DNA from: Cannabis sativa
Lineage: Eukaryota > Streptophyta > Magnoliopsida > Rosales > Cannabaceae
Assembly: GCF_029168945.1 (NCBI RefSeq)
Contig: NC_083608.1
Location: forward strand, 19,672,136-19,736,135
Direction of reading: 5' to 3'
DNA: 64,000 nucleotides
Numbering within the stretch: position 1 is the first letter of the stretch; each line of letters begins with the position of its first letter. The position numbers and the translations under genes were made by a program. The notes under the pieces were generated by a model, which saw only the letters and a list, made by a program, of their open reading frames with translations, made no database searches and was not told the DNA's origin. Of the stretch, positions 1 through 9,994 are shown one piece after another.

Positions 1-233
1 GCATACTATATAATAATATAGTTCTATTAAGCACGTAATTAAATTAATTTCATTATTTTACCCTTCTCTGGTCATAATTACGAAAATGCCCCTGGCTCAC
101 CAACAGGGTCTTAACATATAATTAATCAAATAAATTCTCATATATTAAACTATATAATAATATAATTTCTCAATTACTCATAATTATCTAATTAGGATTT
201 TACTAATCCATTTCTTAATTCTAGGGTATTACA
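1..233. mobile_element. Probable gypsy LTR end, cut by window edge
   Basis: The first 233 bases are AT-rich and finish with GGGTATTACA. This resembles the TTACA end of the gypsy LTRs seen later at 37256 and 44201, including a preceding stretch about 'few nucleotides of coding-free pyrimidine plus AT' of similar character. The start lies outside the window and no target-site duplication can be tested. The call rests on the terminal motif and composition only. Confidence 0.35.
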
Positions 234-1660
234 AAACTTGTGCACCAAAATCCTATCAGGTTAAAGGTTGGTCGGCCATGCACCTGTAGGATGCATGCTG
301 ACTGGCCATGGGATGTTTAGAAGCTGTCCGGCTATGCTGGCCATAGCGCCGGCTAGCCCCCTTGAGGTGGTTGGTTCGTCATTCCGTCGTCCTGCTTGAG
401 TGCTCAGACTCCTCGTTAGTTGAAGTACTGAGTAGATGACTTAACCTTCTTGTTGGCGAGCTGTACTATCACGTGGCACTGATATTGGTCACGTCATGTA
501 AGTAAAAGTTGGGATAATAATAGATATTTTATAATCTTTTGTTCGTTTAGGTTAGTGGGAGTAATTTCTCTTTGAATAGAGATTACATTTATATATGATA
601 TTCTTGTTGATGTTATAAACTACTTGGTGGACCAATAATTTTATTATTAAATGTTTATGCTTTCAATATTATGTTTTGTTATATTCTTGAGAATGATTGA
701 ATTGAAAGCATGTAGTTCATTTCTTGTTATGATCATTGTCTTTTAAATTTAATTACTTAAAGACAATGATATTTTGTTGGCTAAATTTTTTAAGTATGTT
801 TAGCGACACGGACTTATTTATTAAGTAGTGTATGATTAATTAATTTTACTGGCTTATTTATTAAGCATCACAGTATCAGTTGAAGATTGATAATGATATT
901 ATGTTATTTTGAATTGATCACATATTCAACATAATTCCTTACCACACAACTAGACTTATTAACTATGTCAATTTAATACTTTGGTATTTGTGATTATGAA
1001 TGTATTTTGTTGATTTGAAAATAATATGATTGTCATTGTTCAATATATCAAAAGTTAAATTAGATCGGTATATTGAGATGCTATTGTGACTATATTAGTG
1101 TGTACTTTAGATGTGATTATATATATACATATTTTTTATGTATAATAAAATAGTTATCGTGGTGAATTATTATGTGCCTGATTGAGCAGAATTGCCTCTT
1201 ATTTTAAATTAAAGTTAAACCAACAAAATTAAAAATGTAGTTAAAATATCTATAATATTTTAAGTATTTTAAATTTAAATTAATTTTTTATATAAAATCC
1301 ACATAATTTTTATTTTTAAATATATATAATAATATCATAAATTTAATAATAAGTATTTTAAATTTAAATTTAAATTTCTTTATATAAAATATATACATAA
1401 TTTTTATTTTTAAATATATATAATAATATTATTAAATTAATAAAGAATATTATGTTATGTAATATATTATGTTAAAGTTAACATTAAAAACTTAAAAATA
1501 TTGTTAAGCCAAGAATTATGTTACATAACCACATTTTATATAAAATAAATATAGATATTTGAAGCGAAACCCCTTAACAATATAATTATTATACATATGA
1601 CTCTAATAAAAAAAGTGGCGACAAAATACCTTATCTTACATTTTTGTTGATACCCTTAAG
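234..1660. other. Intergenic, no gene seen
   Basis: No credible coding region was found. Bases 240-480 are moderately GC-rich, with repeated GGCC and CCGGC words and a CACGTGG G-box near 473, which could be LTR or promoter debris. From about 540 onward the DNA is AT-rich with short inverted and direct repeats, for example near-duplicate blocks around 1255-1330 and 1340-1440. Confidence 0.5.
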
Positions 1661-1960
1661 CACTACAAGAAATATCACTTTTGCCAGCACATTTTTGCGC
1701 TGGCAAAAGTTTGGTATTGTGCTGATAAAATGAAATCTACTTTTGATGTGTTGGCAAAAGGGGTTGGCAAATCAACGTTGGTATTAGAACTTTTGTCAGT
1801 GCAAAATGAAAAGTGCTAGCAAAAATGACTCTTCCTAGCACGTAAATGCGCGCTGGTAAAAGTTAGAGTTTTGCTACTGTAAATGTGTGTTGGTAAAATT
1901 TTGATATTTTTGCCAATGCAGTTTACAAAATGCGTTGGCAAAAATAATATTTCTTGTACT
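1661..1960. mobile_element. Miniature CACTA-type transposon
   Basis: The left end reads CACTACAAGAAATAT. The right end, read on the minus strand, is TAGTACAAGAAATATT, an imperfect copy of the same terminal inverted repeat. Between them are repeated, alternately oriented copies of a motif like TTTTGCCAGCGC, giving the subterminal repeats typical of CACTA elements. There is no transposase, so it is non-autonomous. The 3-bp target duplication cannot be read securely because the right terminus has changed. Confidence 0.65.
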
Positions 1961-2536
1961 AGTATCAACTCAAAAATACGTGACAACATATTATTTGACC
2001 ACATATTAAATAAACAAAAAAAACTTTTATGTTTTTCTCTTAAAAAAAACTTCTATTTATTTAATTAAAGAAAAATTAATTTTGTTTTGCTATTCAAATT
2101 TATATATTTTTTATTAAAAAAGATAAATAAAAATTATTTAATATGTGGTCACATATTTTTTAGTTGACATTTATTAGCTTAATTGACACTTAAGTAGGAT
2201 GACAATAAAATTATAAGACAAAATATTTTTACTGTCATTTCTTATTAAGATCATATATGTTAAGGGGTTTAATTTTAAAAATAATATTTATAAACTAAAT
2301 AAAAAATTATTACAAACAACTACAGAATTGTTATAAATTTTTTTCAATATTCGTGTAATTAATTATAAATACCATAAATTACTCATTTTTTTCTACATTG
2401 GGAAAGTATATTTTTTCAATTAATTTTTCCAATACATAGAGAGAGAGAGAGCAAAGCGATTTCATATATTTTGAAGTTCTACGTCATCTTATATAAAAAT
2501 AACAAATAAATAAGGTTGAGTAATAGAAATGAAAAT

Positions 2537-2581
2537 AATAAATAAAAGTAGTTCAAAAAAAAAAAAAAATAAATAAAAGTA
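2537..2581 (+). mobile_element. Tail-only retro-insertion (GTTC plus poly-A)
   Basis: The 14-bp direct repeat AATAAATAAAAGTA occurs at 2537-2550 and 2568-2581. Between the copies is a 17-bp insert, GTTC followed by 13 A. This is the layout of a target-primed insertion in which only the extreme 3' end was copied. The TTC-A(n) end matches the 3' ends of the longer LINEs in this window. Confidence 0.55.
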
Positions 2582-2750
2582 AACCTAAAAGTAAACTACT
2601 TGTTTACCTCAAAAATAATAATAAAAAATAAACTACTTTGCCTCTTCATAAATCAAAATAATAATAAAACTAACAAAAACAGCCCTTGTAGCATATTCTA
2701 AAATTACACGTAATATATATATATTTTTTTTTTGAGAAATTTCCATGTTA

Positions 2751-5700
2751 TTAAAACCAACATTCGTTTACAATAACAGAGAAAATAGGATTTGGGATTT
2801 CACCCATCCAACAGACATCTCCATCCACCTCGAGAGCATACTTAGCTAAACCATGTGCAGCATGGTTAGCATCTCTTTTAACATGAGAGATAGTTACTCC
2901 TGAGAAAAAGGATAAAAGATAACTAATATCAGTAATTAAATCATTAAAGCTAGAGAGATTCCTTGATGCAGAATTGAGGGCCGAAGAAACACGCAACGCA
3001 TCAGTCTCAATATGCGTAATTGGAAGTTGTAGTTGCAGCACCCAATTAAGACTATGGAAGAGTGATTTAGCTTCCATCTCATCAGATCTAAAACATCCTT
3101 GGACTGGTTTGGAGATAGCAGCTATAACATTACCAAGATGATCCCTGACAATTGCACCACACCCCAGAATTTTCAAATCTGCATTGACAGCAGCATCCAC
3201 ATTTAATTTAAGTCCTTGATTGGTTGGTGGTGTCCATTGAGGAGACCTGAGATGTTGTGGATCAATCCTAGCCGAGTTGACACGCCTGGAACATTGTTGA
3301 TCTGCAACAGCAGCAGATGGAACACTAACACTGGAAGTTTGTTGCTGGTTTTTGGATTTGTGCCGATTAAATTTTTCCTAGTGTGAGTGAGCAAACGTTG
3401 CAATGGTGAGGCTGGTTCTTGGAACGCCTCCATGAATCACTTTATTTCGCTCATGCCAGATTGCCCACATTGTACAAACAATCAATTCAAAGTTTGGTTT
3501 GGAGTGTACAGAAGATAAATGAATTAAATAGTCACCACCGTGCATATTCTGAGCATTTTCAAAGTCAATAATGAACTGTGTTTCTTTCCAAACTGCTCGA
3601 GCTTTTGTGCAATTGAACATGGCGTGACCGATCGACTCCCCAGCAGTATGACATAAGGAACAAGTGGCTGAAGTAATGACTTTCCTTTTACACAGTGCAG
3701 CAGCCACAGGTAGAGCATTTTAAAATACTCTCCAAGCAAAAATTTTCACCTTTGATGGTAAATTTAGACCCCAAAATGTTTTCCACCAATCTTTATGTGC
3801 ATTTGAACCACTTGAGTTTCGACTTTCAGCTAAGGTTTCAGCCAAATGGAAGCCTGAATTGACAGAGTATATACCTGTTGTAGTATGATGCCATATATAT
3901 CTGTCATGGGTAGGAAAAAAACTAAGGGGAATTGTTACAATCTTGTCCACATCAATTGGTTGAAAATATGCATGGAGGAGTGGTACATTCCATTCTCGCT
4001 GATCAGTAATAAAATGTGATACCAGAACATTGGTAGGTCCCGAGTAGCTTACTGGTTTGAAATTGAAATGACTAGGGATCCATTTATCAACCCCTGCAAG
4101 CACTTTAAAGCCATTACCAACCTTAAAACGAAGACCCTCCACTAAAAGTTCACGTCCCCAATGAATAGCCTGCCAAGTGAGTGAGGGAGAGTGTCCAAGG
4201 CGAGCCTCTAGAAAAGTGTTGTTGGAGAAATATCTATGCTTGAGGATTCGGCTAAGTAGAGAATCTGGCATTTCAAAAATTCGCCAAGCTTGTTTGGCGA
4301 GGAGGGCTTGATTAAAGTGAACAAATGAACGAAAACCCATGCCTCCTTCCAATTTCGATTTACAAAGCAATTTCCAACTTTTCCAATGAATCTTTGAACC
4401 ATCTTTATTTGAACCCCACCAAAAATTTGCCATCATAGATTCCAATTGATTGCAAAAAGTTGTTGGTAACCGAAAACAACTCATTGCATATGTGGGTATG
4501 GACTGGACAACAGCTTTGAGGAGCACTTCCTTACCCCCAACTGAGAAAAGTTTTTCATTCCACGCATGTAATTTTTGCCAAATACGTTCCTTGATATCAC
4601 TAAACATTTCTTTCTTATCTCGCTCTGAGAAAGCAGGGAGTCCAAGATAACGTTCATGACATTCACTAATTGGCATTCCTAATGTCTGATGGAAGAAATC
4701 TTTTACAACTTGTGTAGCGTTGGGAGAGAAAGACATAACTGACTTAGCTGTGTTCAAAAGTTGGCCTGAAGCCTTGTGATAAATATCTAAAACCTTGTGA
4801 ATGGCCCTTGCCGAACTGTTTGTAGCTTCACAAAAAAGAAGACTGTCATCTGCGAAAAGCAAATGAGAGATTGATGGAGCATGACGTGTCAACCGCAATC
4901 CTTTGAGATTATGATTTGATTCTTCACTTTGTAGCAATCGTGATAAGCCCTCAGAACAAATCAAAAACAGATAAGGTGACAAAGGGTCACCTTGGCGTAG
5001 CCCCCGAGAAGGCTGAACATGACCAACTTCTTATCCATTAAGCATGAATGAGAAACTAGTAGATTGTAAGCAACTCATGATTAGAGAGACCCATGTATTA
5101 TGGAAGCCCATCTTTCGCATAACCTCCGCAACATAGAGCCACTCCACCCTATCAAATGCCTTACTCATGTCTAATTTGAGAGCTGAGTAGCTTCTGTTCC
5201 CCCTTGTTTTATGCTTTAAATGATGTACCAACTCAAAAGCTACAAGGATATTATCCGTGATGATGCGATTGGTGAGAAAAGCGCTTTGTGTTTCAGAGAT
5301 TACAAAAGGAAGAACCTCCTTAAATTTGATGGCCAATGTCTTAGATATGATTTTGTATATAACATTGCATAAGCTAATTGGTCTGAAATCTCCCATACCT
5401 GATGGAACCTTAATCTTAGGAATTAATGTGATGAGTGAATGGTTAAAAGATTCCATACCATATCCATCATTTAAGACTCCCAAAGCAACCTTCGTGACAA
5501 CATCCCCAACAATGTGCCAATATTTATGATAAAACATTGCCGACATTCCATCACTCCCGGGGCTCTTGTTTGGGCTAATTGTCTTGAGGGCAGTGTACAC
5601 TTCACTACTGGTAAATGGCTTAATAAGAGAATCATTCATCTCAGCTGTAACAGTTGTGGGAATGGTAGCTAGAGTGTGATTCAATGCATCCAAGTTGACT

Positions 5701-6938
5701 GTTGTAGCAGTAAAAAGTTCCCCAAAATAAGATGTAATGATGGATGTCATACCAGGCTTTGAACTCACAACATTACCATTGTAATCGTGCAAAGATTTAA
5801 TGGTATTATGTTGTTTACGGGAAGAAGCATAGGCATGAAAAAATTTTGTATTTTGGTCTCCATTTTGTAACCAATCAACTCGCGAACGCTGCTGCCAATA
5901 CATCTCTTCTTGTGCTAGCAAATCATCCAAAACATTTTCTTGAAGCTTCAAATCATCCAACACAGCAGGGGTTCGATTAGTTGTATTGTTCAAGTCTGAT
6001 ACTTTTTTCTGCACTTTGGAAATTTTCTTTTTAAAATTTCCAAACTTTTGTCGATGCCACAGCTGGAGGGAATTTGCACAGTTTTGAATGTTCTCTGTGA
6101 AAATTGCAGTTTCATTTTCAGTAGTAGCACGTTTCCAATGTTGCTGAATGATGTTTGTAGCTTCCTCCTCTTGTAACCATAACTTTTCAAACCTGAATCT
6201 TGTTTTCCTTTGGTGTTGCTGGTGTACCGAGGAGTTCTGCAGCACTTGGACCGAGATTAGTCTATGATCAGAACCATAATAATCGAGGTGTTTAGTAATC
6301 ACTTGTTGAAAAGTATCACACCATATGCTGTTTACAAAGCACCAGTCAAGCCTCTCCTTAATTGCATCAGGTACAAGTCTTCCTTTGATCCATGTGAAAG
6401 GATCACCCTCAAACGGTTGCTCATGTAGTTGACAATGATCAAGTACATGTCGAAAATTTTCCATTTGTGTCTCATTTCGAAGGGCACCTCCAGACTTATT
6501 TTCATTGGACAATATTTCATTAAAGTCTCCAATAACTAGCCATGGTAGCAATGGAGCAACATCTTTTAAACGTTCGAGAAGAGTCCAAGTGATATGGCGG
6601 TTCTGAGTGGCAGGTGCACCATAAAACGCTGTAAAGTGCCAAGTCGGGCCATTTCCACAAGCCATGTAGCAATCAAATATATTTGTATTATAATTTAATA
6701 AGGTTACATTTACATCATCTTTCCAATGTAACATAAGACCTCCACTAAGACCAACACGAGGGACTTCAAGTCCATTATTAAAATGTAAAACATTGCGAAA
6801 ACGGGAAATAGAATTAGGACCTAACTTAGTTTCCATTAAAAATAAAACAGTCGGGGATTGCTCTTTCACAAGCAATTTGAGATGACGGAAAGCACTCGGG
6901 TTCCCCAAACCACGAGAGTTCCAACTTAAGATTTTCAT
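2751..6938 (-). pseudogene. LINE ORF2: endonuclease / reverse transcriptase / RNase H
   Basis: One continuous frame of 1,396 codons including its terminal stop, broken only by nonsense codons at 5031-5033 (TAA), 3720-3722 (TAA) and 3378-3380 (TAG). The N-terminus (about residues 1-230) is an apurinic-type endonuclease beginning MKILSWNSRGLG, with a GSDHRL motif near its end. The reverse transcriptase follows, with a SPGSDGM segment, then FRPISLCNV, the DMSKAFDRVEW block and catalytic FADD (plus strand about 4840). A Cys/His-rich region with CSLC and GHAMFNC follows. The last 150 codons resemble plant LINE RNase H (conserved MDAAV, MEAKSLFHSL, ETDAL, NHAAHGLAKYAL). The start codon overlaps the ORF1 stop in ATGA. 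It is non-functional as it stands, because the first nonsense codon lies inside the reverse transcriptase just after the SFMLNG block. Confidence 0.92.
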
Positions 6939-8257
6939 GGCTGCTTGCGGAGCTGAACTTCAGACTCCGCGTTGTTGTCATTGACACCAGTAGAATCCAT
7001 TTCATCAATGGAAACATCCATGTGTAATTCATTCTCCTCTGACATAGGAGAAATGAAAAGTGGTTGATTACCCCTACATCTCTTCAAGGTTTGCCTCAGA
7101 TTAATGCCCTCAGAAGATCTTTTGATAATTCGATTTGGTGACAAATTTTCCTTCCCCACTTGTTTTTCACCACTGGAACTGACAGATGGCTTCTGATTGG
7201 TGTAAAGTTGGGTTGGTAATGGAGTGTGAATTTGGTTTATCATAGAGTCTGGTAGGGAATGGCTTGGTGGATATGTTGCAAAAACATTTGGCCTCATGTC
7301 CATGACTGTCAAAGGAGTGAATACCCCTGAAAGATCAACCACACTATCAGTATTAAGTGGCTTGGAAGTGTTATGAGTCATTGCTGCAGAAAAATGCAGC
7401 AGGTTGCTATTTTGATGTTTGGTTGCTGGCCTTGTTTCTGGATGAAGTGTGGCTGGTGCGAAGTGGACTATGGGTGGGGAAATGGGGTTATCAAGCACAG
7501 GAACAACATCAGTAAGCAGTGCATTAGAAAGTCCAGTATTCAGAGATGTCTTGTGTTGTGTGGATGGTGTGGAATGAGTAATAGCAGCAGTAAAAACATT
7601 AGAAGAAACAGTCGATCGTGAGGATTCACCTCTGAGCAATTGTTCTGGTTGAGGAGAGTTTCGATTCTTTAATGTTGGAATGGCCGAGAGTAAAGAGGTT
7701 TTGGCCAATCGAGTGAGTAAAGGTCAGGCATTCCCCTTGGAAAAGTCAGTCCTGTACCGGTCATAACTTGAAACTGGGAGTGGTGAACCCTTCAATGTTG
7801 GCCTATACTCCAAATCCGGTTCTTCCCCATTGTCTAATTTTTCAAGATAAATCAAACACTTATCGAAAGGATGTCCCAATCGTCCACATTCCATGCAGTA
7901 TTCAGGCAAACGTTCATACCTAAATTCAACCCAAAATTCCTCTTTTGCTTGCATTAGGGTGATCATTCTCCCCCTCAAAAGTGTCTTACTGATATCAAGT
8001 TTCACTCTTACACGCAGAAATGGCCCCCATCCTTCATTGAGAGAGTCTTCAAATACATCCACATATTCACCAATGATGTTACCAAGAGCAATTGCAAGTC
8101 CTTTAGTCTTGCTGAGGAATGGTAATCGATAAATCTGTACCCAAAATGGCGTATAAATGAGTGACTCTGGTTGAACACTTTGTCCGGGTGTAGGGGAGTG
8201 TAATACAATGTGGTGATTTTGAAAGTGAAATGGTTCACGAAGTAAAACTCGCGCTTT
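6935..8257 (-). pseudogene. LINE ORF1 (gag-like nucleic-acid-binding), body
   Basis: RNA-binding ORF1 protein without its N-terminus, which lies inverted at 8433-8688. The frame is open except for a TGA at 7724-7726, where the sister LINE has tryptophan in the motif KGNAWPLL. The first conserved segment is the second half of a DUF4283-like domain (REPFHFQNHH, TPFWVQIYRLPFLS). A zinc knuckle follows, CMECGRLGHPFDKC (CX2CX4HX4C) near 7870. The C-terminal half is low-complexity, rich in Ser, Thr, Pro and Asn, which is usual for plant L1 ORF1. Minus-strand codons between 8258 and 8371 read open but are antisense of the inverted 5' UTR, so the ATG at 8371 is not a genuine start. Confidence 0.88.
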
Positions 8258-8688
8258 GTGATGAGCGTCTGCCCTCTTTGTGCTCTGTGGCAGTTTATGA
8301 ATTTTAACTGTTTTTGACAGTTTTTCCCATGGTTTTCCCCAGGTTTTCCCTTTTCCATTCAACATTAACACAACCTTAACTTCTCACCCGACACACTGTC
8401 TTCTTTCCCTTTAGTTTTTCTGCAATATATCAATGGATCCTTACAAGCAAAAGATGAAACAACCTTTGAAATTAACAGTGGATGAAGAGTCTGTTTTCGA
8501 TCTTTCTGATATGGCACTTCCTGACCAACAAGTTGCCTCTGATCATGTGCTATTTGCCAAAGTGCTTACGAACAAAAAAGTTTGGCTTTCAACCTTCAAA
8601 AACCAGATGGCACAACACTGGAATGGCAGATTCCCAGTAACCATCACGGAATCTTCTGATATGTTCTCACTTAATTTCGGTTGTGCAG
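8258..8688 (+). mobile_element. Inverted 5' end of the LINE (5' UTR plus ORF1 start)
   Basis: On the plus strand this reads as the LINE 5' UTR. It shares GTGCTCTGT and ATTTTAAC blocks, then a run of pyrimidine tracts and TTTCCTTTAG, with the minus-strand UTR of the LINE at 55097-61154. ORF1 then starts with ATGGATCC at 8433 (MDPYKQK). The reading matches the sister protein through the HWNGRFPVTITES and FGCAD blocks and stops at 8688, where the target duplication begins. Codons after 8690 are host DNA. Confidence 0.88.
8433..8688 (+). pseudogene. LINE ORF1 N-terminal fragment, inverted
   Basis: About 85 codons from the ORF1 start, equivalent to residues 1-87 or so of the sister LINE protein (MDPLLYS...). 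It carries the first half of the DUF4283-like domain with the conserved HWNGRFPV and FSLNFGCAD segments. It cannot be joined to the rest of ORF1 by transcription because the two pieces lie on opposite strands. The open frame continues to 8768 only by chance, into AT-rich host sequence. Confidence 0.85.
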
Positions 8689-8884
8689 ACGTAATATATA
8701 TTTGTTTGTTGAATTGTTTTTTGCAAACTCAAAAAGATTTCTCAAATTATATGTGTATTAATTATTAAATGGAAGAAGCTATACATACAAAACTATAGTT
8801 ATATGATTAAGTTGGCGGCATAAAAAAAAAAGGAAGCGACAAATTGTTGGTAGGATAATCCACTACATAATTATTATTTATATA

Positions 8885-9994
8885 TCTATTCTATATAAAG
8901 TGTGTCTATATAACTAAAATTCTTGGTTTATGAGAAATTTATGGGTAACTTATAATTTTTATTTAATAAAATAATAAAATAATAATAAAACAAATTCTAT
9001 TAATATTTGAACTGATATTTTAATTTTTATTTAATAAAATAATAATAAAACAAATCCTATTAATATAAATATATAAATATTTGAACTGATATATTTATAA
9101 ATATTTATATATTAATATAAATATATAAATATATAATAAAACAAATCCTATTAATATAAATCCTATTAATCCTATTTAAAATGAAAACCCATTTGGTAAA
9201 CTTAACAGAGATTAACCCAACCGTTAACTTATATATAAATATAAATTAAACCCTTAAGCCGCTGTCAACCCCGACTTCTGTGATATCAAATTATCAATCA
9301 CATATTAAATTTATCTTCTTTTTTCTTCCCACTTCAAAATAAAAGTAATGACCATCATATACAATATAACATAACCAATTGGTCCTTGGAATGCACTGAG
9401 GAATTTATTGTTATAGAATTTCGTTTTACTTTGAGAAATAATGGGATGCGTGCAACTTTTCAGTTGCTCCTGGTATTTGAGGTAAACCCAATTGATCTGT
9501 GCCGTCAGACTTTAATCATAGCTTAGTAGCTGGTAAACCCAATTTCTCATAAACCAACATAGGTTTCTACTAAGCTGTTATTCTTTTTGTAATTGTGGTA
9601 AACCCAATTGAAACAGGGACAAAGCTTTACATATCAATCTTGAAATATGGTGTTTCAAACGAGGATATTAAGGTTACTTTTCCCATTATTTCTAATTATA
9701 TTTTTTTCCCTTCATATATACATATATGTATTAGCTTTAAATAAATATTTTATATTATTCTTTGTTTATTCTGTGATCATATTATTACGATTATTACGTT
9801 CTGCAATCTATACTTTTTTAATTTTCTTTTTATCGTACCCCCATTTAAGTAATAGTTTAAGAATATATTTAAATCATTAAGCTTTCTTAAACACTAATAT
9901 ATTGCATTCAGTATTCAATAATAATCTCACTTTCAAATAACATAGAAAAAACCTAGCATAAAATATACGTGCCTCGCACGTAATTTTTTGCTAG
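8885..9994 (+). mobile_element. Non-autonomous Helitron
   Basis: The 5' end is TCTATTCTATATAAAGTGTG preceded by A, and the 3' end is CTAG (9991-9994) followed by T, as expected for insertion between A and T. Nine bases before CTAG is a hairpin, ACGTGC-CTC-GCACGT (9967-9981), extendable by one T-A pair. These are standard Helitron ends. No Rep/helicase coding is present. The interior is AT-rich, with tandem copies of an AATAAAACAAATYCTATTAAT unit around 8985-9150 and three GGTAAACCCAATT repeats near 9482, 9531 and 9597. Confidence 0.85.

Larger units (their letters stand above)
2721..8688 (-). mobile_element. LINE retrotransposon (L1-like), 5'-inverted
   Basis: Non-LTR element of about 5.97 kb, 3' end at the left. 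The 13-bp target duplication ACGTAATATATAT lies at 2708-2720 and 8689-8701. A poly(A) tail (poly-T on the plus strand, about 2724-2733) follows. Minus-strand order is ORF1, then ORF2 with endonuclease, reverse transcriptase, zinc-binding region and a C-terminal RNase H-like domain. Bases 8258-8688, which hold the 5' UTR and the ORF1 N-terminus, are inverted relative to the rest. Comparison with the related LINE at 55097-61154 shows the inverted piece and the main body join at adjacent codons, so almost nothing was lost. Coding damage is only four nonsense codons, which suggests a fairly recent insertion. Confidence 0.93.

Noticed and set aside
8268..8371. Apparent N-terminal extension of LINE ORF1 on the minus strand (MLMLNGKGK)
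   Set aside because: These codons are antisense of the inverted 5' UTR; the true N-terminus is on the plus strand at 8433.
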